Below, piece after piece: positions 43,097 through 51,923 of a stretch of DNA of 64,000 nucleotides. The stretch is from Pseudomonas laurylsulfatiphila (GTDB taxonomy: Bacteria > Pseudomonadota > Gammaproteobacteria > Pseudomonadales > Pseudomonadaceae). Location of the stretch: the NCBI RefSeq assembly GCF_002934665.1, contig NZ_NIRS01000008.1, positions 248,001 through 312,000 on the forward strand, given 5' to 3'. The notes under the pieces were generated by a model, which was not told where the DNA came from, searched no databases, and saw nothing but the letters and a program-made list of their open reading frames with translations. Made by a program: the position numbers and the translations under genes. Position 1 is the stretch's first letter. Each line of letters starts with the position of its first letter.

Positions 43097-44157
43097 TGAC
43101 TGTCCTCGTCGAATTTCACTTGCTGCCCCGGTTTGAGGCTGTTGACACCGGCACTGACCACCCGCTCGCCGTTCTTCACGCCGCCGGCCAGCACTACGGT
43201 GCTGTCGGTGCGGCTGATCACGGTGATGTCACGGGGGGAGACGGTTTTACTCTGTGCATCGATCACCCAGATGCGCGGTTTGCCATCGACCTTCTGCAGC
43301 GCGGTGACTGGCAACTCGATGCGCGGCTTGATCGCCGTGCTCAGGGTGACGCTGATGGCCGTGCCCAAGCGGAAACCCTGTGGCGTTTCGGCCAGGGTCA
43401 GGCGGGCGCGACGGGTGCGTGTCGCGCTTTGAGCCTGGGGTTCGATTTCACGGATGATGGCGGTGGTGTTGAGGCTCGGATCGAGTTGCGCAGCAACCTG
43501 AAACACCACATCGCTGGGCAACTGATCAACGAGGGTATCGGGCAGGTCGATCACTGCTTCCTTGATGTCCGGTTGCGCCAGGGTCACCACTTGCTGACCC
43601 GCCGTCACCACTTGCCCGGCCTCGGCGCTCCACGCGGTGACCACGGCCTTATGGTCGGCGCGCAGCTCGGTGTAGCCCAATTGGTCTTTGCTCTGGTTGA
43701 CGGCCGCCCGGGCCTGATCGAGGGAGGCCTGGGTGGTTTTCAGGTCCGTGTTGGCCGCGTCGAGTTGCGCTTGTGCGCCGACCCCGCGATCGAACAGGGC
43801 TTGTTGACGCTGGGCACTGGCCTTGGCATTGATCAGTTGCGCCTGGATTTTCGCCAGGTCGCCCTGGGCCGAACGCAATTGGTTCTGCTGATCGGAAGGA
43901 TCGAGGGTGGCGAGCAGTGTCCCCTTCTCCACCTCGGCGCCGACATCGACGTTACGACTGGCGATCCGCCCGCCCACGCGGAAGCCGGTATCGCTTTGAT
44001 AGCGCGCCTGGATGCTGCCGGCGAAGCGGCCCAGGTCCTCTTCGTTCAAGGTCTGGACCTTGATCGACAACACCGGCCGTACCGGTGCCGGCGGTGGTTC
44101 GCTTTTGGAACAGGCGCTCAGCACCAGCCCGATGGACAACGCCCATAAAGGCTTCAT
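43093..44157 (-). CDS. triB: RND efflux membrane-fusion lipoprotein (TriB-like)
   Basis: 354 residues from the ATG at 44155-44157; an upstream start at 44172 is possible but the ATGA overlap with triA favours 44157. Lipobox LSAC places it in the inner membrane facing the periplasm. HlyD-type layout: lipoyl-like half (GRIASRNVDVGAEVEKGTLL), a long coiled-coil hairpin (DLAKIQAQLINAKASAQRQQ to ALFDRGVGAQAQLD), second lipoyl half (VVTAWSAEAGQVVTAGQQVV) and beta-barrel. Paired with TriA, it should connect TriC to an outer-membrane channel. Confidence 0.83.
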   Translation of the reverse strand: MKPLWALSIGLVLSACSKSEPPPAPVRPVLSIKVQTLNEEDLGRFAGSIQARYQSDTGFRVGGRIASRNVDVGAEVEKGTLLATLDPSDQQNQLRSAQGDLAKIQAQLINAKASAQRQQALFDRGVGAQAQLDAANTDLKTTQASLDQARAAVNQSKDQLGYTELRADHKAVVTAWSAEAGQVVTAGQQVVTLAQPDIKEAVIDLPDTLVDQLPSDVVFQVAAQLDPSLNTTAIIREIEPQAQSATRTRRARLTLAETPQGFRLGTAISVTLSTAIKPRIELPVTALQKVDGKPRIWVIDAQSKTVSPRDITVISRTDSTVVLAGGVKNGERVVSAGVNSLKPGQQVKFDEDSQ

Positions 44158-45257
44158 GGCTTGGCTCCCCACGTCAGATCCTTGTAAGTGTCTTCGGCAA
44201 TCTCGACTTCCATGTCAGGGTGCAAGAGTTGGCCGCCCGCGATGATGACTTTGTCGCCGTCTTTCAACCCGCCGCTGATGATGACCTTGCCGGTCAGGTA
44301 ACGGCCGACAGTGACCGAATGCAACTGGGCCTTGCCCTTGTCGTCGACAATCCAGACAGCAGGTTCACTGATGTTTTTGGTCAGCGCCGACCACGGCAAC
44401 TCAATGACCGATTTGCCCGATCCCCTGGCCGTGGCACTCACCACCGAGCCCAACTGCATGCCGTCGGGCAGACTGTTGAGGCCGACCTTGACCTGCACGG
44501 TACCGGATTGCGCCGACACCGCCGGGGTGATTTCGCGCACGGTGCCGGTGGTTTTGATCGCCGGGTTGTCGAGCAGGCTCAGGACAATGGTGTCATCGCT
44601 CGGCTTCTCGGCCAGCAGCGATTCATAAACGTTGAACACCGCATCGCGGTCGCCGTCACGGGCCAGGCTGAAGATCGGCATCGTCGCCTGAACCACCTGG
44701 CCGACCTCCGCCTGGCGCTCGGTAATGATCCCCGGCGCATCGGCGATCAGCGCCGTATAGCTCAACTGATCCTTGGCATTGGCCAACTGCGCCTGGGCAG
44801 CGCTCAGGGCGCTCTGGCTGCTGTTCAAGGCGGCCTGGGCCGAGTCATATTCACTCTGGCTGGTATAACCCTTGGGCAGGAGTTTTTGCTGGCGTACGAA
44901 TGCCGCCGCGTTCTGCTTCACCCGCGCCTGTTCGGCGGCCACTTGGGCCTGGGCCGAGTCGACGTTGCTCTGCAAGTCCTTGGGGTCGAGCCGGGCCAGC
45001 ACTTGCTTGGCGGTTACTCGATCGCCGACGTCAACCGAACGCTGGATGATCTTGCCACCCACACGGAAAGACAGCTCGGTCTGTATCCGCGCCTGAATAT
45101 CACCGGTGAGGGTAACCGGGGCCGCGTAGTCCGCCTGCTTGACGACTTGCACGAACACCCGTGGCAGGTATTCCTGTACGGGTTTTTTCTGGTCGCAAGC
45201 CGTCAGCAGGGTGACGACACTCAAGGCCATGACTACTTTGAATCCGGGAACCACCAT
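44154..45257 (-). CDS. triA: RND efflux membrane-fusion lipoprotein (TriA-like)
   Basis: 367 residues, first gene of the operon with AAGGAG upstream. Lipobox LTAC. Same domain order as TriB: FRVGGKIIQRSVDVGDRVTA lipoyl motif, coiled coil with YTSQSEYDSAQAALNSSQSA, then IITERQAEVGQVV. In P. aeruginosa both TriA and TriB are needed for TriC function, so the pair is not redundant. A gap of about 180 bases separates it from the divergent ATPase gene and must hold its promoter; no TetR-type regulator gene is adjacent. Confidence 0.83.
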   Translation of the reverse strand: MVVPGFKVVMALSVVTLLTACDQKKPVQEYLPRVFVQVVKQADYAAPVTLTGDIQARIQTELSFRVGGKIIQRSVDVGDRVTAKQVLARLDPKDLQSNVDSAQAQVAAEQARVKQNAAAFVRQQKLLPKGYTSQSEYDSAQAALNSSQSALSAAQAQLANAKDQLSYTALIADAPGIITERQAEVGQVVQATMPIFSLARDGDRDAVFNVYESLLAEKPSDDTIVLSLLDNPAIKTTGTVREITPAVSAQSGTVQVKVGLNSLPDGMQLGSVVSATARGSGKSVIELPWSALTKNISEPAVWIVDDKGKAQLHSVTVGRYLTGKVIISGGLKDGDKVIIAGGQLLHPDMEVEIAEDTYKDLTWGAKP

Positions 45258-45434
45258 GCAAACTCCTTGGCCTTTTTCATGTACAGCACGACAGAGAGCT
45301 TAGAACAGGATAGCAACCTTGCACGAGCGTCTTATGAAGAAAAAATTCACCCTGCCTTACGTCCAGAACACTTGCGCTAGACACCTGCCCGTAACGGACA
45401 ATGGGCCTCGCTTGACCCCGCCACAGGAACCCAC

Positions 45435-46631
45435 ATGCTCAACACGCTCGCGGTAGCCAACTACCGCTCGATCAACAAACTGGTGATCCCGCTGGGCCGA
45501 CTGAATCTGATCACCGGCCCCAACGGCAGCGGCAAGTCCAACCTGTACCGTGCGCTGCGCCTGCTGGCGGAAACCGCCCACGGTGGCGTGGTCAATGCCC
45601 TGGCCCGTGAAGGCGGGCTGGATTCGACCTTCTGGGCCGGCCCGGAAACCCTCTCCCGGCGCATGCGCACCGGCGAAGTCGCCATCGAGCCCACCGTGCG
45701 CCAAGGCGTCAAGCGCCTGCGCCTGGGGTTTGCGGGAGAAGATTTCGGCTACTCGATCAGCCTCGGCCTTCCCGATTCCAATGGCCATTTCATGCTGCCC
45801 GGGCACAGTTCGCCGATACCGTCCTATTTCAGTCTCGACCCGCAGATCAAACGTGAATGCCTGTGGGCAGGCGCGTTCTACCGCCCGGCCAGTCTGCTGG
45901 TCGATCGTGACGGCCCGATGATCCGTGCCCGCTCCGAGCGCAAGTGGGATGTGCTGGCGCAGCACACGCCGACGTTCGACAGCCTGTTCGATCAGGTCGG
46001 CAGCCTGCGCGGTTCACCGGAAGTGCTGGAGATGCGCGAGTTCATCCGCCGCTGGCGCTTTTACGATCATTTTCGCAGCGATGCCGACGCCCCGGCGCGT
46101 CAACCGCAACTGGGCACTCGCACGCCGGTGCTGCATCACGACGGACGCGATCTGGCGGCGGCCTTGCAGACGATCATCGAAATCGGCGATCCCGACGCCT
46201 TGCGGGCGGCGATCAGCGACGCCTTCCCCGGCGCTCGGTTGAATATCGACCCTCTGCCCGGTGGACGCTTCGCCATCGAGTTCTTTCAGGAAGGTTTGTT
46301 GCGGCCGCTGTCAGCCGCCGAACTGTCGGACGGAACCTTGCGTTACCTGCTGCTGGTCGCGGCGCTGCTGACGCCACGGCCGCCGACACTGATGGTGCTG
46401 AACGAACCGGAAACCAGCCTGCATCCGGATCTGCTGCCGGCGCTGGCACGCTTGATCATCCGTGCCTCGGCGCAGTGCCAGGTGTGGGTGGTGTCCCATG
46501 CCCGGCGCTTGATTTCGGCGTTGCAGGAGGACCCGGACTGCAACTGCATCGTGCTGGAGAAAAATCTTGGCCAGACCGGGATCGTGGGCCAGCGCATGCT
46601 GGATGAGCCGGCATGGTATTGGCCGGATTGA
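45435..46631 (+). CDS. AAA/OLD-like ATPase (SMC/RecF fold), no nuclease domain
   Basis: 398 residues. ABC-type AAA ATPase of the AAA_21/OLD-like group: Walker A GPNGSGKSN (residues 28-36) after NYRSINKLVIPLG, a helical insertion (residues about 60-290), then the signature-like LSAAELSDGTLRYLLL and Walker B LMVLNEPETSLHP, followed by VWVVSHARRL. The usual Walker B Asp is Asn here (LNEPE), with the Glu kept. There is no TOPRIM domain, so this is not a classical OLD nuclease, and no partner gene is adjacent. Role unknown; DNA maintenance or defence are possible but unsupported. Confidence 0.75.
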   Translation: MLNTLAVANYRSINKLVIPLGRLNLITGPNGSGKSNLYRALRLLAETAHGGVVNALAREGGLDSTFWAGPETLSRRMRTGEVAIEPTVRQGVKRLRLGFAGEDFGYSISLGLPDSNGHFMLPGHSSPIPSYFSLDPQIKRECLWAGAFYRPASLLVDRDGPMIRARSERKWDVLAQHTPTFDSLFDQVGSLRGSPEVLEMREFIRRWRFYDHFRSDADAPARQPQLGTRTPVLHHDGRDLAAALQTIIEIGDPDALRAAISDAFPGARLNIDPLPGGRFAIEFFQEGLLRPLSAAELSDGTLRYLLLVAALLTPRPPTLMVLNEPETSLHPDLLPALARLIIRASAQCQVWVVSHARRLISALQEDPDCNCIVLEKNLGQTGIVGQRMLDEPAWYWPD

Positions 46632-46649
46632 GCGCATAAAACCAAAAAA

Positions 46650-46720
46650 TATCGCAGCCTTCGGCAGCTCCTACAGGGCCCCTGCAAACCTTTGTAGGAG
46701 CTGCCGAAGGCTGCGATCTT
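46650..46720. repeat. REP inverted pair (GTAGGAGCTGCC family)
   Basis: ATATCGCAGCCTTCGGCAGC arm and its complement from 46694, between the ATPase gene and metQ. Confidence 0.92.
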
Positions 46721-46740
46721 TTGATCTTCAGTCGTAAAAA

Positions 46741-46772
46741 AAACGCCGACGCTAATTCAGCCGTCGGCGTTT
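46741..46772 (-). terminator. Rho-independent terminator of metQ
   Basis: AAACGCCGACG (46741-46751) and CGTCGGCGTTT (46762-46772) with a 10-base loop. On the - strand the stem is followed by eight or more T. It lies about 30 bases past the metQ stop. Confidence 0.9.
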
Positions 46773-46800
46773 GAAACCTTGAAGGGGTTTGCTTCGCGAA

Positions 46801-47583
46801 TCAGAACGCTGGCAGTACCGCGCCGCTGTACTTCTTCTCGATGAAGGCTTTCACTTCCGGGCTGGTCAGGGCCTTGGCCAGTTTCTGGATGGCAACGCTG
46901 TCCTTGTTGTCCGGACGGGCCACCAGGAAGTTCACGTAAGGCGAGTCGGCACCTTCGATCACCAGTGCGTCTTTAGCCGGGTTCAGACCCGCTTCCAGCG
47001 CGTAGTTGGTGTTGATCATGTCCAGGTCGACCTGATCCAGCACACGCGGCAGCATCGCGGACTCAAGCTCCTTGAACTTGAAGTTGTGCGGGTTCTTGGC
47101 GATGTCTTTCGGTGTGGCCAAGGCGTTTTTCGGGTCTTTCAACTCGATCAGGCCAGCCTTCTGCAGCAGGATCAGGGCACGGCCGCTGTTGCTGCCTTCG
47201 TTCGGGATGGCGATGGTCGCGCCGTCTTTGAGCTCAGCCAGGGTTTTGACTTTCTTCGAGTAGCCGCCGAAAGGTTCGACGTGCACGCCGATCACGGTTT
47301 CCAGGTGAGTGCCTTTGCCTTCGTTGAAGCTCTTGAGGTACGGCAGGGTCTGGAAGTAGTTGGCGTCCAGACGCTTCTGGTCGACCTGCACGTTCGGCTG
47401 AACGTAGTCGGTGAAGACTTTGATTTCCAGGTCCACGCCTTCTTTGGCGAGGGTTGGCTTGATCAGTTCAAGAATCTCGGCGTGTGGAACCGGGGTCGCG
47501 GCAACCACCAGTTTCTCGCCAGCCTGGGCCAGGCCCGCGGTCAGGGCAGCCGCCAGTGCGGTGAACAACAGAACCTTTTTCAT
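46801..47583 (-). CDS. metQ: MetQ-family methionine-type binding protein (orphan)
   Basis: 260 residues with a signal peptide (cleavage near AQAGEK, residue 22); no lipobox Cys, unlike E. coli MetQ. Strong NlpA/MetQ pattern: ATPVPHAEILELIKP, IKVFTDYVQPNVQVDQKRLD, ANYFQTLPYLKSF, VEPFGGYSKKVKTL and TIAIPNEGSNSGRALILLQK. It binds methionine or a relative in the periplasm. metN and metI are not adjacent; it is a single gene with its own terminator, so it must work with a permease encoded elsewhere, possibly the MetNI pair at 36.6-38.4 kb. Upstream is a CGGGA/TCCCG hairpin near 47678-47695 in an AT-rich promoter region. Confidence 0.9.
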   Translation of the reverse strand: MKKVLLFTALAAALTAGLAQAGEKLVVAATPVPHAEILELIKPTLAKEGVDLEIKVFTDYVQPNVQVDQKRLDANYFQTLPYLKSFNEGKGTHLETVIGVHVEPFGGYSKKVKTLAELKDGATIAIPNEGSNSGRALILLQKAGLIELKDPKNALATPKDIAKNPHNFKFKELESAMLPRVLDQVDLDMINTNYALEAGLNPAKDALVIEGADSPYVNFLVARPDNKDSVAIQKLAKALTSPEVKAFIEKKYSGAVLPAF

Positions 47584-47763
47584 GCAGTGTCCTTATCGAA
47601 AATCACAGTCGCTTGTGGCGACGGCTTGAAGATGAGAGTGCCAGTGAAGTGCTATCGCTGGCGTGAAGCGGACAATACCGGGATTTTTTATTCCCGAACA
47701 ATAACGTTTATTCAGCTTCATATTCCATTTTGTTCGTACAGCTCTAACTTGCACACTATTCCC

Positions 47764-47840
47764 TGTAGGAGCCGGCTTGCCGGCGATGGCGTCCGCCCGG
47801 AAACCTTGGCGCCTGGATCGCGAGCAAGCTTGCTCCTACA
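47764..47840. repeat. Mixed REP inverted pair overlapping the stop of the sigma-54 activator gene
   Basis: TGTAGGAGCCGGCTTGCCGG forward and CGAGCAAGCTTGCTCCTACA reverse; the arms are of two related types. The TAG of the adjoining gene lies inside the right arm (GTAGGAG on the - strand). Confidence 0.85.
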
Positions 47841-48765
47841 AAAGCGCGGTGTTTTTGAGCAGTTGTTTCAGGGCTGCCTTGTCAGCAACAGTGCCATTGT
47901 CGAGAATCTGCCTGATCTGGCTCCCGATCTGCTCCAGCGAAATCGAGGGTTCCGGCAGGTTCAAATGCTCCGGCAATATCTCGTCACCCGTACTCACCAG
48001 CAGCGCAAAGTGAATGATGTTTTCCAGCTCCCGGGTATTGCCCGGCCAACTGTGGCGTTCCAGCACAAGCTGTGCGGCTTCGCTGATCAGCGGCACTGGC
48101 AGGTCGAGGCGTTGGCTGTAGATGCCGAGGAAGTATTCGGCCAGCGGCAGGATGTCCCCTGTACGCTCGCGCAGTGCTGGCAGTTCGAGCGGGCCTTCGC
48201 TGAGATAGTGATAGAGCCGCTCATGGAATTTTCCGGCGGCCACCGCCTGGGCCAGATCGATGCTGGTGGCCGCCACCAGCCGCACATCCACCGGGCTCGG
48301 TTGCTGAGCGCCGACGCGGGTGACTTCATGGTTCTCCAGGGCGGCGAGCAGCTTGATCTGGATCGGCAGCGGCAGGTCACCGATTTCGTCCAGGTACAGC
48401 GTGCCGCCGTTGGCCGAACCGAACCAGCCGGCACGACTGCTCGCCGAACCGCTGTAGCTACCCGCCGCATAGCCGAACAACTCGGCATCGGCGTAGGTCG
48501 GGCTGATGGCGCCGCAGTTGACCGACACGAACAACCCGCCGCGATCACTGGCGCGGTGGATATGACGGGCCAGCAACTCCTTGCCGGTGCCGGTTTCGCC
48601 ACGGATCAGCACCGAGACTGAACGCGTGGCCAGTTGCTCAAGGTCTTCACGTAATTGCCGCGAACGCGGGTCGACAAACACCAGCGCCTTGGCGCGGATG
48701 CTCAGGGGACTTTTTTCGGCGTCGGGAAAGGTCAGCAGTGGCTGACCGAAGGTTTCAAAGCTCAT
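47836..48765 (-). CDS. SfnR-like sigma-54 AAA+ activator with a variant GAFTGA loop
   Basis: 309 residues from the ATG at 48763-48765, which has GGGAG upstream. AAA+ domain of bacterial enhancer-binding proteins: Walker A GETGTGKE (residues 56-63), Walker B LYLDEIGD (123-130), LRERTGDI and WPGNTRELENII. There is no N-terminal receiver or GAF domain, as in SfnR, and ASSRAGWFGSANGGTLYLDE resembles SfnR of P. putida. Two departures: the sigma-54 contact loop reads GSYSGS (102-107) instead of GAFTGA, and the C-terminus after the AAA+ part (SISLEQIGSQIRQIL onward) shows no clear Fis-type helix-turn-helix. It may need a partner activator. It is in an operon with the hydrolase gene upstream. Confidence 0.75.
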   Translation of the reverse strand: MSFETFGQPLLTFPDAEKSPLSIRAKALVFVDPRSRQLREDLEQLATRSVSVLIRGETGTGKELLARHIHRASDRGGLFVSVNCGAISPTYADAELFGYAAGSYSGSASSRAGWFGSANGGTLYLDEIGDLPLPIQIKLLAALENHEVTRVGAQQPSPVDVRLVAATSIDLAQAVAAGKFHERLYHYLSEGPLELPALRERTGDILPLAEYFLGIYSQRLDLPVPLISEAAQLVLERHSWPGNTRELENIIHFALLVSTGDEILPEHLNLPEPSISLEQIGSQIRQILDNGTVADKAALKQLLKNTALL

Positions 48766-48820
48766 GGCAGACTCCCGCCCAAAACCGCCGGGAGACGGGG
48801 GCGTTAAATAAAGAAAGTGT

Positions 48821-49402
48821 TCAAGCGCGGCGCAGGGCGTGGTGTTCCATGCGGTTTTGCAGGCGATAGAGATAGGCAAAACCCTGCTCCCAACGCTGGT
48901 GACCGGACTTCACGTTGATATGCCCCGCCCCCGCCAGAATCCCCGCCTCGGCACCCCAGTTGCGCGCCAGCTCCAGGGCTCGCGGCGCACTGACGGCGCT
49001 GTCGTTGTCGGAGCTGACGACCTGGCTCGGAAATGGCAGCAGGTCCGTCGGGATCGGCGCGAAGTTGCGCAAGGCCGGCGCACAGGCCGGGCGCTCGACA
49101 TCCGCCGGTGCGACTAGCAGGGCACCGCGCACCTGACGCAGGAACTGCACAGGCGCGGTCGCCGCCCAATGGGCAACGGTGATGCAACCCAGGCTGTGGG
49201 CGATCAGGATGACCGGCGTGCTGTCGGCGGCAATCGCCTCGGCCAGCGCCGCGACCCAGTCTTCACGGCGCGGCGTCAGCCAGTCGGCCTGCTCCACCCG
49301 TGCGCTGTTCGGCAGGCTGTTCTGCCAGTGGCTTTGCCAATGATCTTCTGGCGATCCTTGCCAGCCCGGCACAATCAGGTAGCGAATTGATTCGTTGCGC
49401 AT
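48821..49402 (-). CDS. RBBP9/YdeN-family serine hydrolase
   Basis: 193 residues. A small alpha/beta hydrolase of the RBBP9/YdeN family: N-terminal LIVPGWQGSPEDHWQSHW, nucleophile elbow LIAHSLGC (Ser70), acid in SSDNDSAV (Asp132 or Asp134) and GAGHINV (His161). The triad is complete. Natural substrates of the family are unknown; weak esterase activity is typical. It precedes the SfnR-like gene by 55 bases on the same strand, so the two are probably cotranscribed. Confidence 0.85.
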   Translation of the reverse strand: MRNESIRYLIVPGWQGSPEDHWQSHWQNSLPNSARVEQADWLTPRREDWVAALAEAIAADSTPVILIAHSLGCITVAHWAATAPVQFLRQVRGALLVAPADVERPACAPALRNFAPIPTDLLPFPSQVVSSDNDSAVSAPRALELARNWGAEAGILAGAGHINVKSGHQRWEQGFAYLYRLQNRMEHHALRRA

Positions 49403-49516
49403 GGGGGAGCTCTCCTGCTGCGTGTCTGTTCCCGGTCGAGTATAGGGAGGAGAGTTATATTCGTTAAGGAATAAGAAGCTATTTATTAAGATCTGTATCG
49501 AATATTAAACACATAA

Positions 49517-49610
49517 CCTGTAGGAGCTGGCTTGCCAGCGATAGCGGTTTAACAGTCAACGTAGATGCTGAATGTCAGGGCCTCATCGCTGGCAAGCCAG
49601 CTCCTACAGG
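49517..49610. repeat. REP inverted pair (GGCTTGCCAGC type)
   Basis: CCTGTAGGAGCTGGCTTGCC forward (49517-49542) and a perfect 26-base reverse complement (49585-49610). Confidence 0.93.
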
Positions 49611-49635
49611 TTTGGGATTTAGTCGGAATAAAAAA

Positions 49636-49665
49636 GGGGCCGCACCCTGCCAAGGAGACGGCCCC
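49636..49665 (-). terminator. Rho-independent terminator after exbD
   Basis: GGGGCCG (49636-49642) and CGGCCCC (49659-49665). On the - strand the stem is followed by T6, at 17 bases past the exbD stop. Confidence 0.9.
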
Positions 49666-49681
49666 GGAAAACGAAAATCTG

Positions 49682-50083
49682 TTAACGCGCAGTGATCACC
49701 GACAACTTGGTAATCCCTGCCCGTTCAATCGATGCCATGGCCCGCGCCACCTCGCCGTAATTCACACCGTCGTCCGCCTGCAACTGCACGCGAACCTCGG
49801 GGTCCTTGGCCTTCGCCGACTTGAGGCTGAACTCCAGCAAGTCCGGCTGTATCTCGTCCTTGTTGATGAACAGTTTGCCGGCACCGTCGATGCTCACCAC
49901 CAATGGGTCCTTCTGCTCCACCGGCGCCACCGCTTCGGTCTTGGGCAGGTTGATCGGAATGGCGTTGGTCAGCAGCGGTGCGGTGACAATGAACACCACC
50001 AGCAACACCAGCATCACATCCACCAGCGGCGTCACGTTGATCTCGCTGAGCACCTCATCGGTGTCTTGCGTGGAGAAGGCCAT
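49682..50083 (-). CDS. exbD: ExbD, biopolymer transport protein
   Basis: 133 residues. One N-terminal membrane helix with the proton-path Asp in INVTPLVDVMLVLLVVFIV (Asp22 by count), then a periplasmic domain with VSIDGAGKLFINKDEIQ. With ExbB it forms the proton-driven motor that energises TonB. It begins one base after exbB. Last gene before the terminator. Confidence 0.93.
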   Translation of the reverse strand: MAFSTQDTDEVLSEINVTPLVDVMLVLLVVFIVTAPLLTNAIPINLPKTEAVAPVEQKDPLVVSIDGAGKLFINKDEIQPDLLEFSLKSAKAKDPEVRVQLQADDGVNYGEVARAMASIERAGITKLSVITAR

Positions 50084-50084
50084 A

Positions 50085-50810
50085 TCAGGACGCCTCCTTC
50101 ACTTTCTGTGCGTTGCCCTGGGCTGCCACCTTGTGCGCCGTCGGGTGAATCAGCACGCGGAACGAACTCTTCTGCGCGAGGCTGTAGAAGTCGTGGGCGA
50201 AGTCATCCAGATCCGCCGCCGTCAGTTTCAAACGACGCAAAAAATAGTTGTAAACCAGCACCGCCGGCACCGCGACGGCGATCCCCACGCCCGTGGCGAC
50301 CAGTGCCGCGCCAATCGGCCCGGCGACCGTTTCAAGGCTGGCCGAGCCCGCCGCGCTGATGCCTTTCAACGCTTCCATGATTCCCCACACCGTGCCGAAC
50401 AAACCAATGAACGGCGAGGTACTGCCAATACTGGCGAGCACGGCCAACCCGGTTTCCAGCGACCGGCGTTCGCGCACGATCTGCTGGCGCAAGGCTCGCT
50501 CCAGACGATCCTGATGATTGATCGCCTGGCTCAAGTCCGCCGCCTGTGGCGTCTCGCCCACCTGGATGGCCGCATAACCGGCCTGCGCCACCCGGGCGGC
50601 CGCGCCGGGCCGGGTTTCGCTCAGTTCGGCCGCCGAGTCGAGACTCGAAGCGGTCCAGAACTGCTGATGAAACTTTCGATCCTGTGCCTTCAGCCGACCG
50701 AACTGCACGCCCTTGAGCAATGCCAGGCCCCAGGTCGCGACGGAAAAAACCACCAGCAGCCAGATCACCGCGCTTTCGATGGATTCAAGTGGAGAGGCCA
50801 GTAACGTCAT
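50085..50810 (-). CDS. exbB: ExbB, MotA/TolQ/ExbB proton channel protein
   Basis: 241 residues, three membrane helices. The family signature is clear: LASIGSTSPFIGLFGTVWGI and MEALKGISAAGSASLETVAG, then IGAALVATGVGIAVAVPAVL. It assembles as a pentamer around ExbD. It lies 44 bases after tonB and couples to exbD. Together with the TonB receptor gene upstream, this looks like a dedicated energising set. Confidence 0.94.
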   Translation of the reverse strand: MTLLASPLESIESAVIWLLVVFSVATWGLALLKGVQFGRLKAQDRKFHQQFWTASSLDSAAELSETRPGAAARVAQAGYAAIQVGETPQAADLSQAINHQDRLERALRQQIVRERRSLETGLAVLASIGSTSPFIGLFGTVWGIMEALKGISAAGSASLETVAGPIGAALVATGVGIAVAVPAVLVYNYFLRRLKLTAADLDDFAHDFYSLAQKSSFRVLIHPTAHKVAAQGNAQKVKEAS

Positions 50811-50854
50811 GATGTATTCCTCGTGTAAACGTTTCGCGCGAAATTGGTTTCTGT

Positions 50855-51664
50855 TTAATGAATCTTGAAATCGATGGGCACGCTGACCCAGCCGTCCTGG
50901 GCGACATCACCTTGCTTGGCCGGCACGAAACTCCAGCGTTTCACCGCGTTCAGCGCGGCGTCATCCAGCGCATCGCGACCACTGCTTTTCTGGATCTGAA
51001 TCTCGCCGGGCTTGCCGCTGGCCAATACATGCACGCGCAACAACACCGTGCCTTCCCAGCCGCGACGCTGGGCCAGCGACGGGTATTCCGGCGCCGGGTT
51101 TTTCAAGTAGCCGGCGGTGGCGGAGGCCGGTGTCACAGGCGCTGGGGCCGGCGGTGCAGGTGGTGCCGGGGCCGCGACGGGTGCTGCCGGTTGTGGCGGT
51201 GCGGGTGGCTGCTCAACGGCTTTTGGCGCCGGTTTCGGTAGCGGTTTGGCGACCGGCTTGGGCTTGGGAACCGGCTTCGGTGGAGGCGGCTTCACCGCCA
51301 GTTCATCCTCCACAGGCGGTGGTGGCTCAATCACGGGTTGTACGGGTTGCGGTGGCGGCGGCTCGACCACCGGAGGCGCCGGACGCGAGAATTCGATGGT
51401 CATGGGCGGGACTTCAGGCGGCACGATCGGCAGCACCGGGGTCGGTTGCTGATTGACCCAATAGATCACCGCGCCATGCACCAGCAACGCCAGCACGCCC
51501 AGCACGATTGCTTCACGCCGGCGAAGGACGCCTTTGGGGGTTCGCTGCAAACGCAACTGCCCCAAGGGCACCCGGTGCGGTCGGCCGAGGTCGACCAATT
51601 CGCCACCGGGTGCCTGGCGCCAAAGCACCTCATGTGCACCGGCGGCGATCTGGACATTGCCCAT
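50855..51664 (-). CDS. tonB: TonB energy-transducing protein
   Basis: 269 residues. A cytoplasmic extension of about 48 residues precedes the single membrane anchor (EAIVLGVLALLVHGAVIYWV), as in P. aeruginosa TonB1. A long Pro-rich spacer (Pro-Pro-Pro and Lys-Pro repeats, about residues 85-185) spans the periplasm. The C-terminal TonB domain has YPSLAQRRGWEGTVLLRVHV and SSGRDALDDAALNAVKRWSF. It passes force from ExbBD to outer-membrane receptors; the neighbouring receptor gene is the obvious partner. Confidence 0.94.
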   Translation of the reverse strand: MGNVQIAAGAHEVLWRQAPGGELVDLGRPHRVPLGQLRLQRTPKGVLRRREAIVLGVLALLVHGAVIYWVNQQPTPVLPIVPPEVPPMTIEFSRPAPPVVEPPPPQPVQPVIEPPPPVEDELAVKPPPPKPVPKPKPVAKPLPKPAPKAVEQPPAPPQPAAPVAAPAPPAPPAPAPVTPASATAGYLKNPAPEYPSLAQRRGWEGTVLLRVHVLASGKPGEIQIQKSSGRDALDDAALNAVKRWSFVPAKQGDVAQDGWVSVPIDFKIH

Positions 51665-51923
51665 TGTTTAACTCCCTGCGGTCTCTTTGCGGATAACCGG
51701 AACGTCGTGCTGAACATCCCCCGATGACGTCCCGGTAGAGCAATCATTGGCTTGAACGCTTAGTTCTTAAAGTAATGTTTAAACTTATATCTAGATCTGA
51801 AAGAAATATGCGAAACCCTTAACCCACCGCCAGAGCCCGCCGTTCAAGGGCTCTGGCGCAGTGGAAAAAATCCGATGCTTTTCATGCATCGAAAGTATTC
51901 ATTCAAGGCATGCTTTTTCGCCG

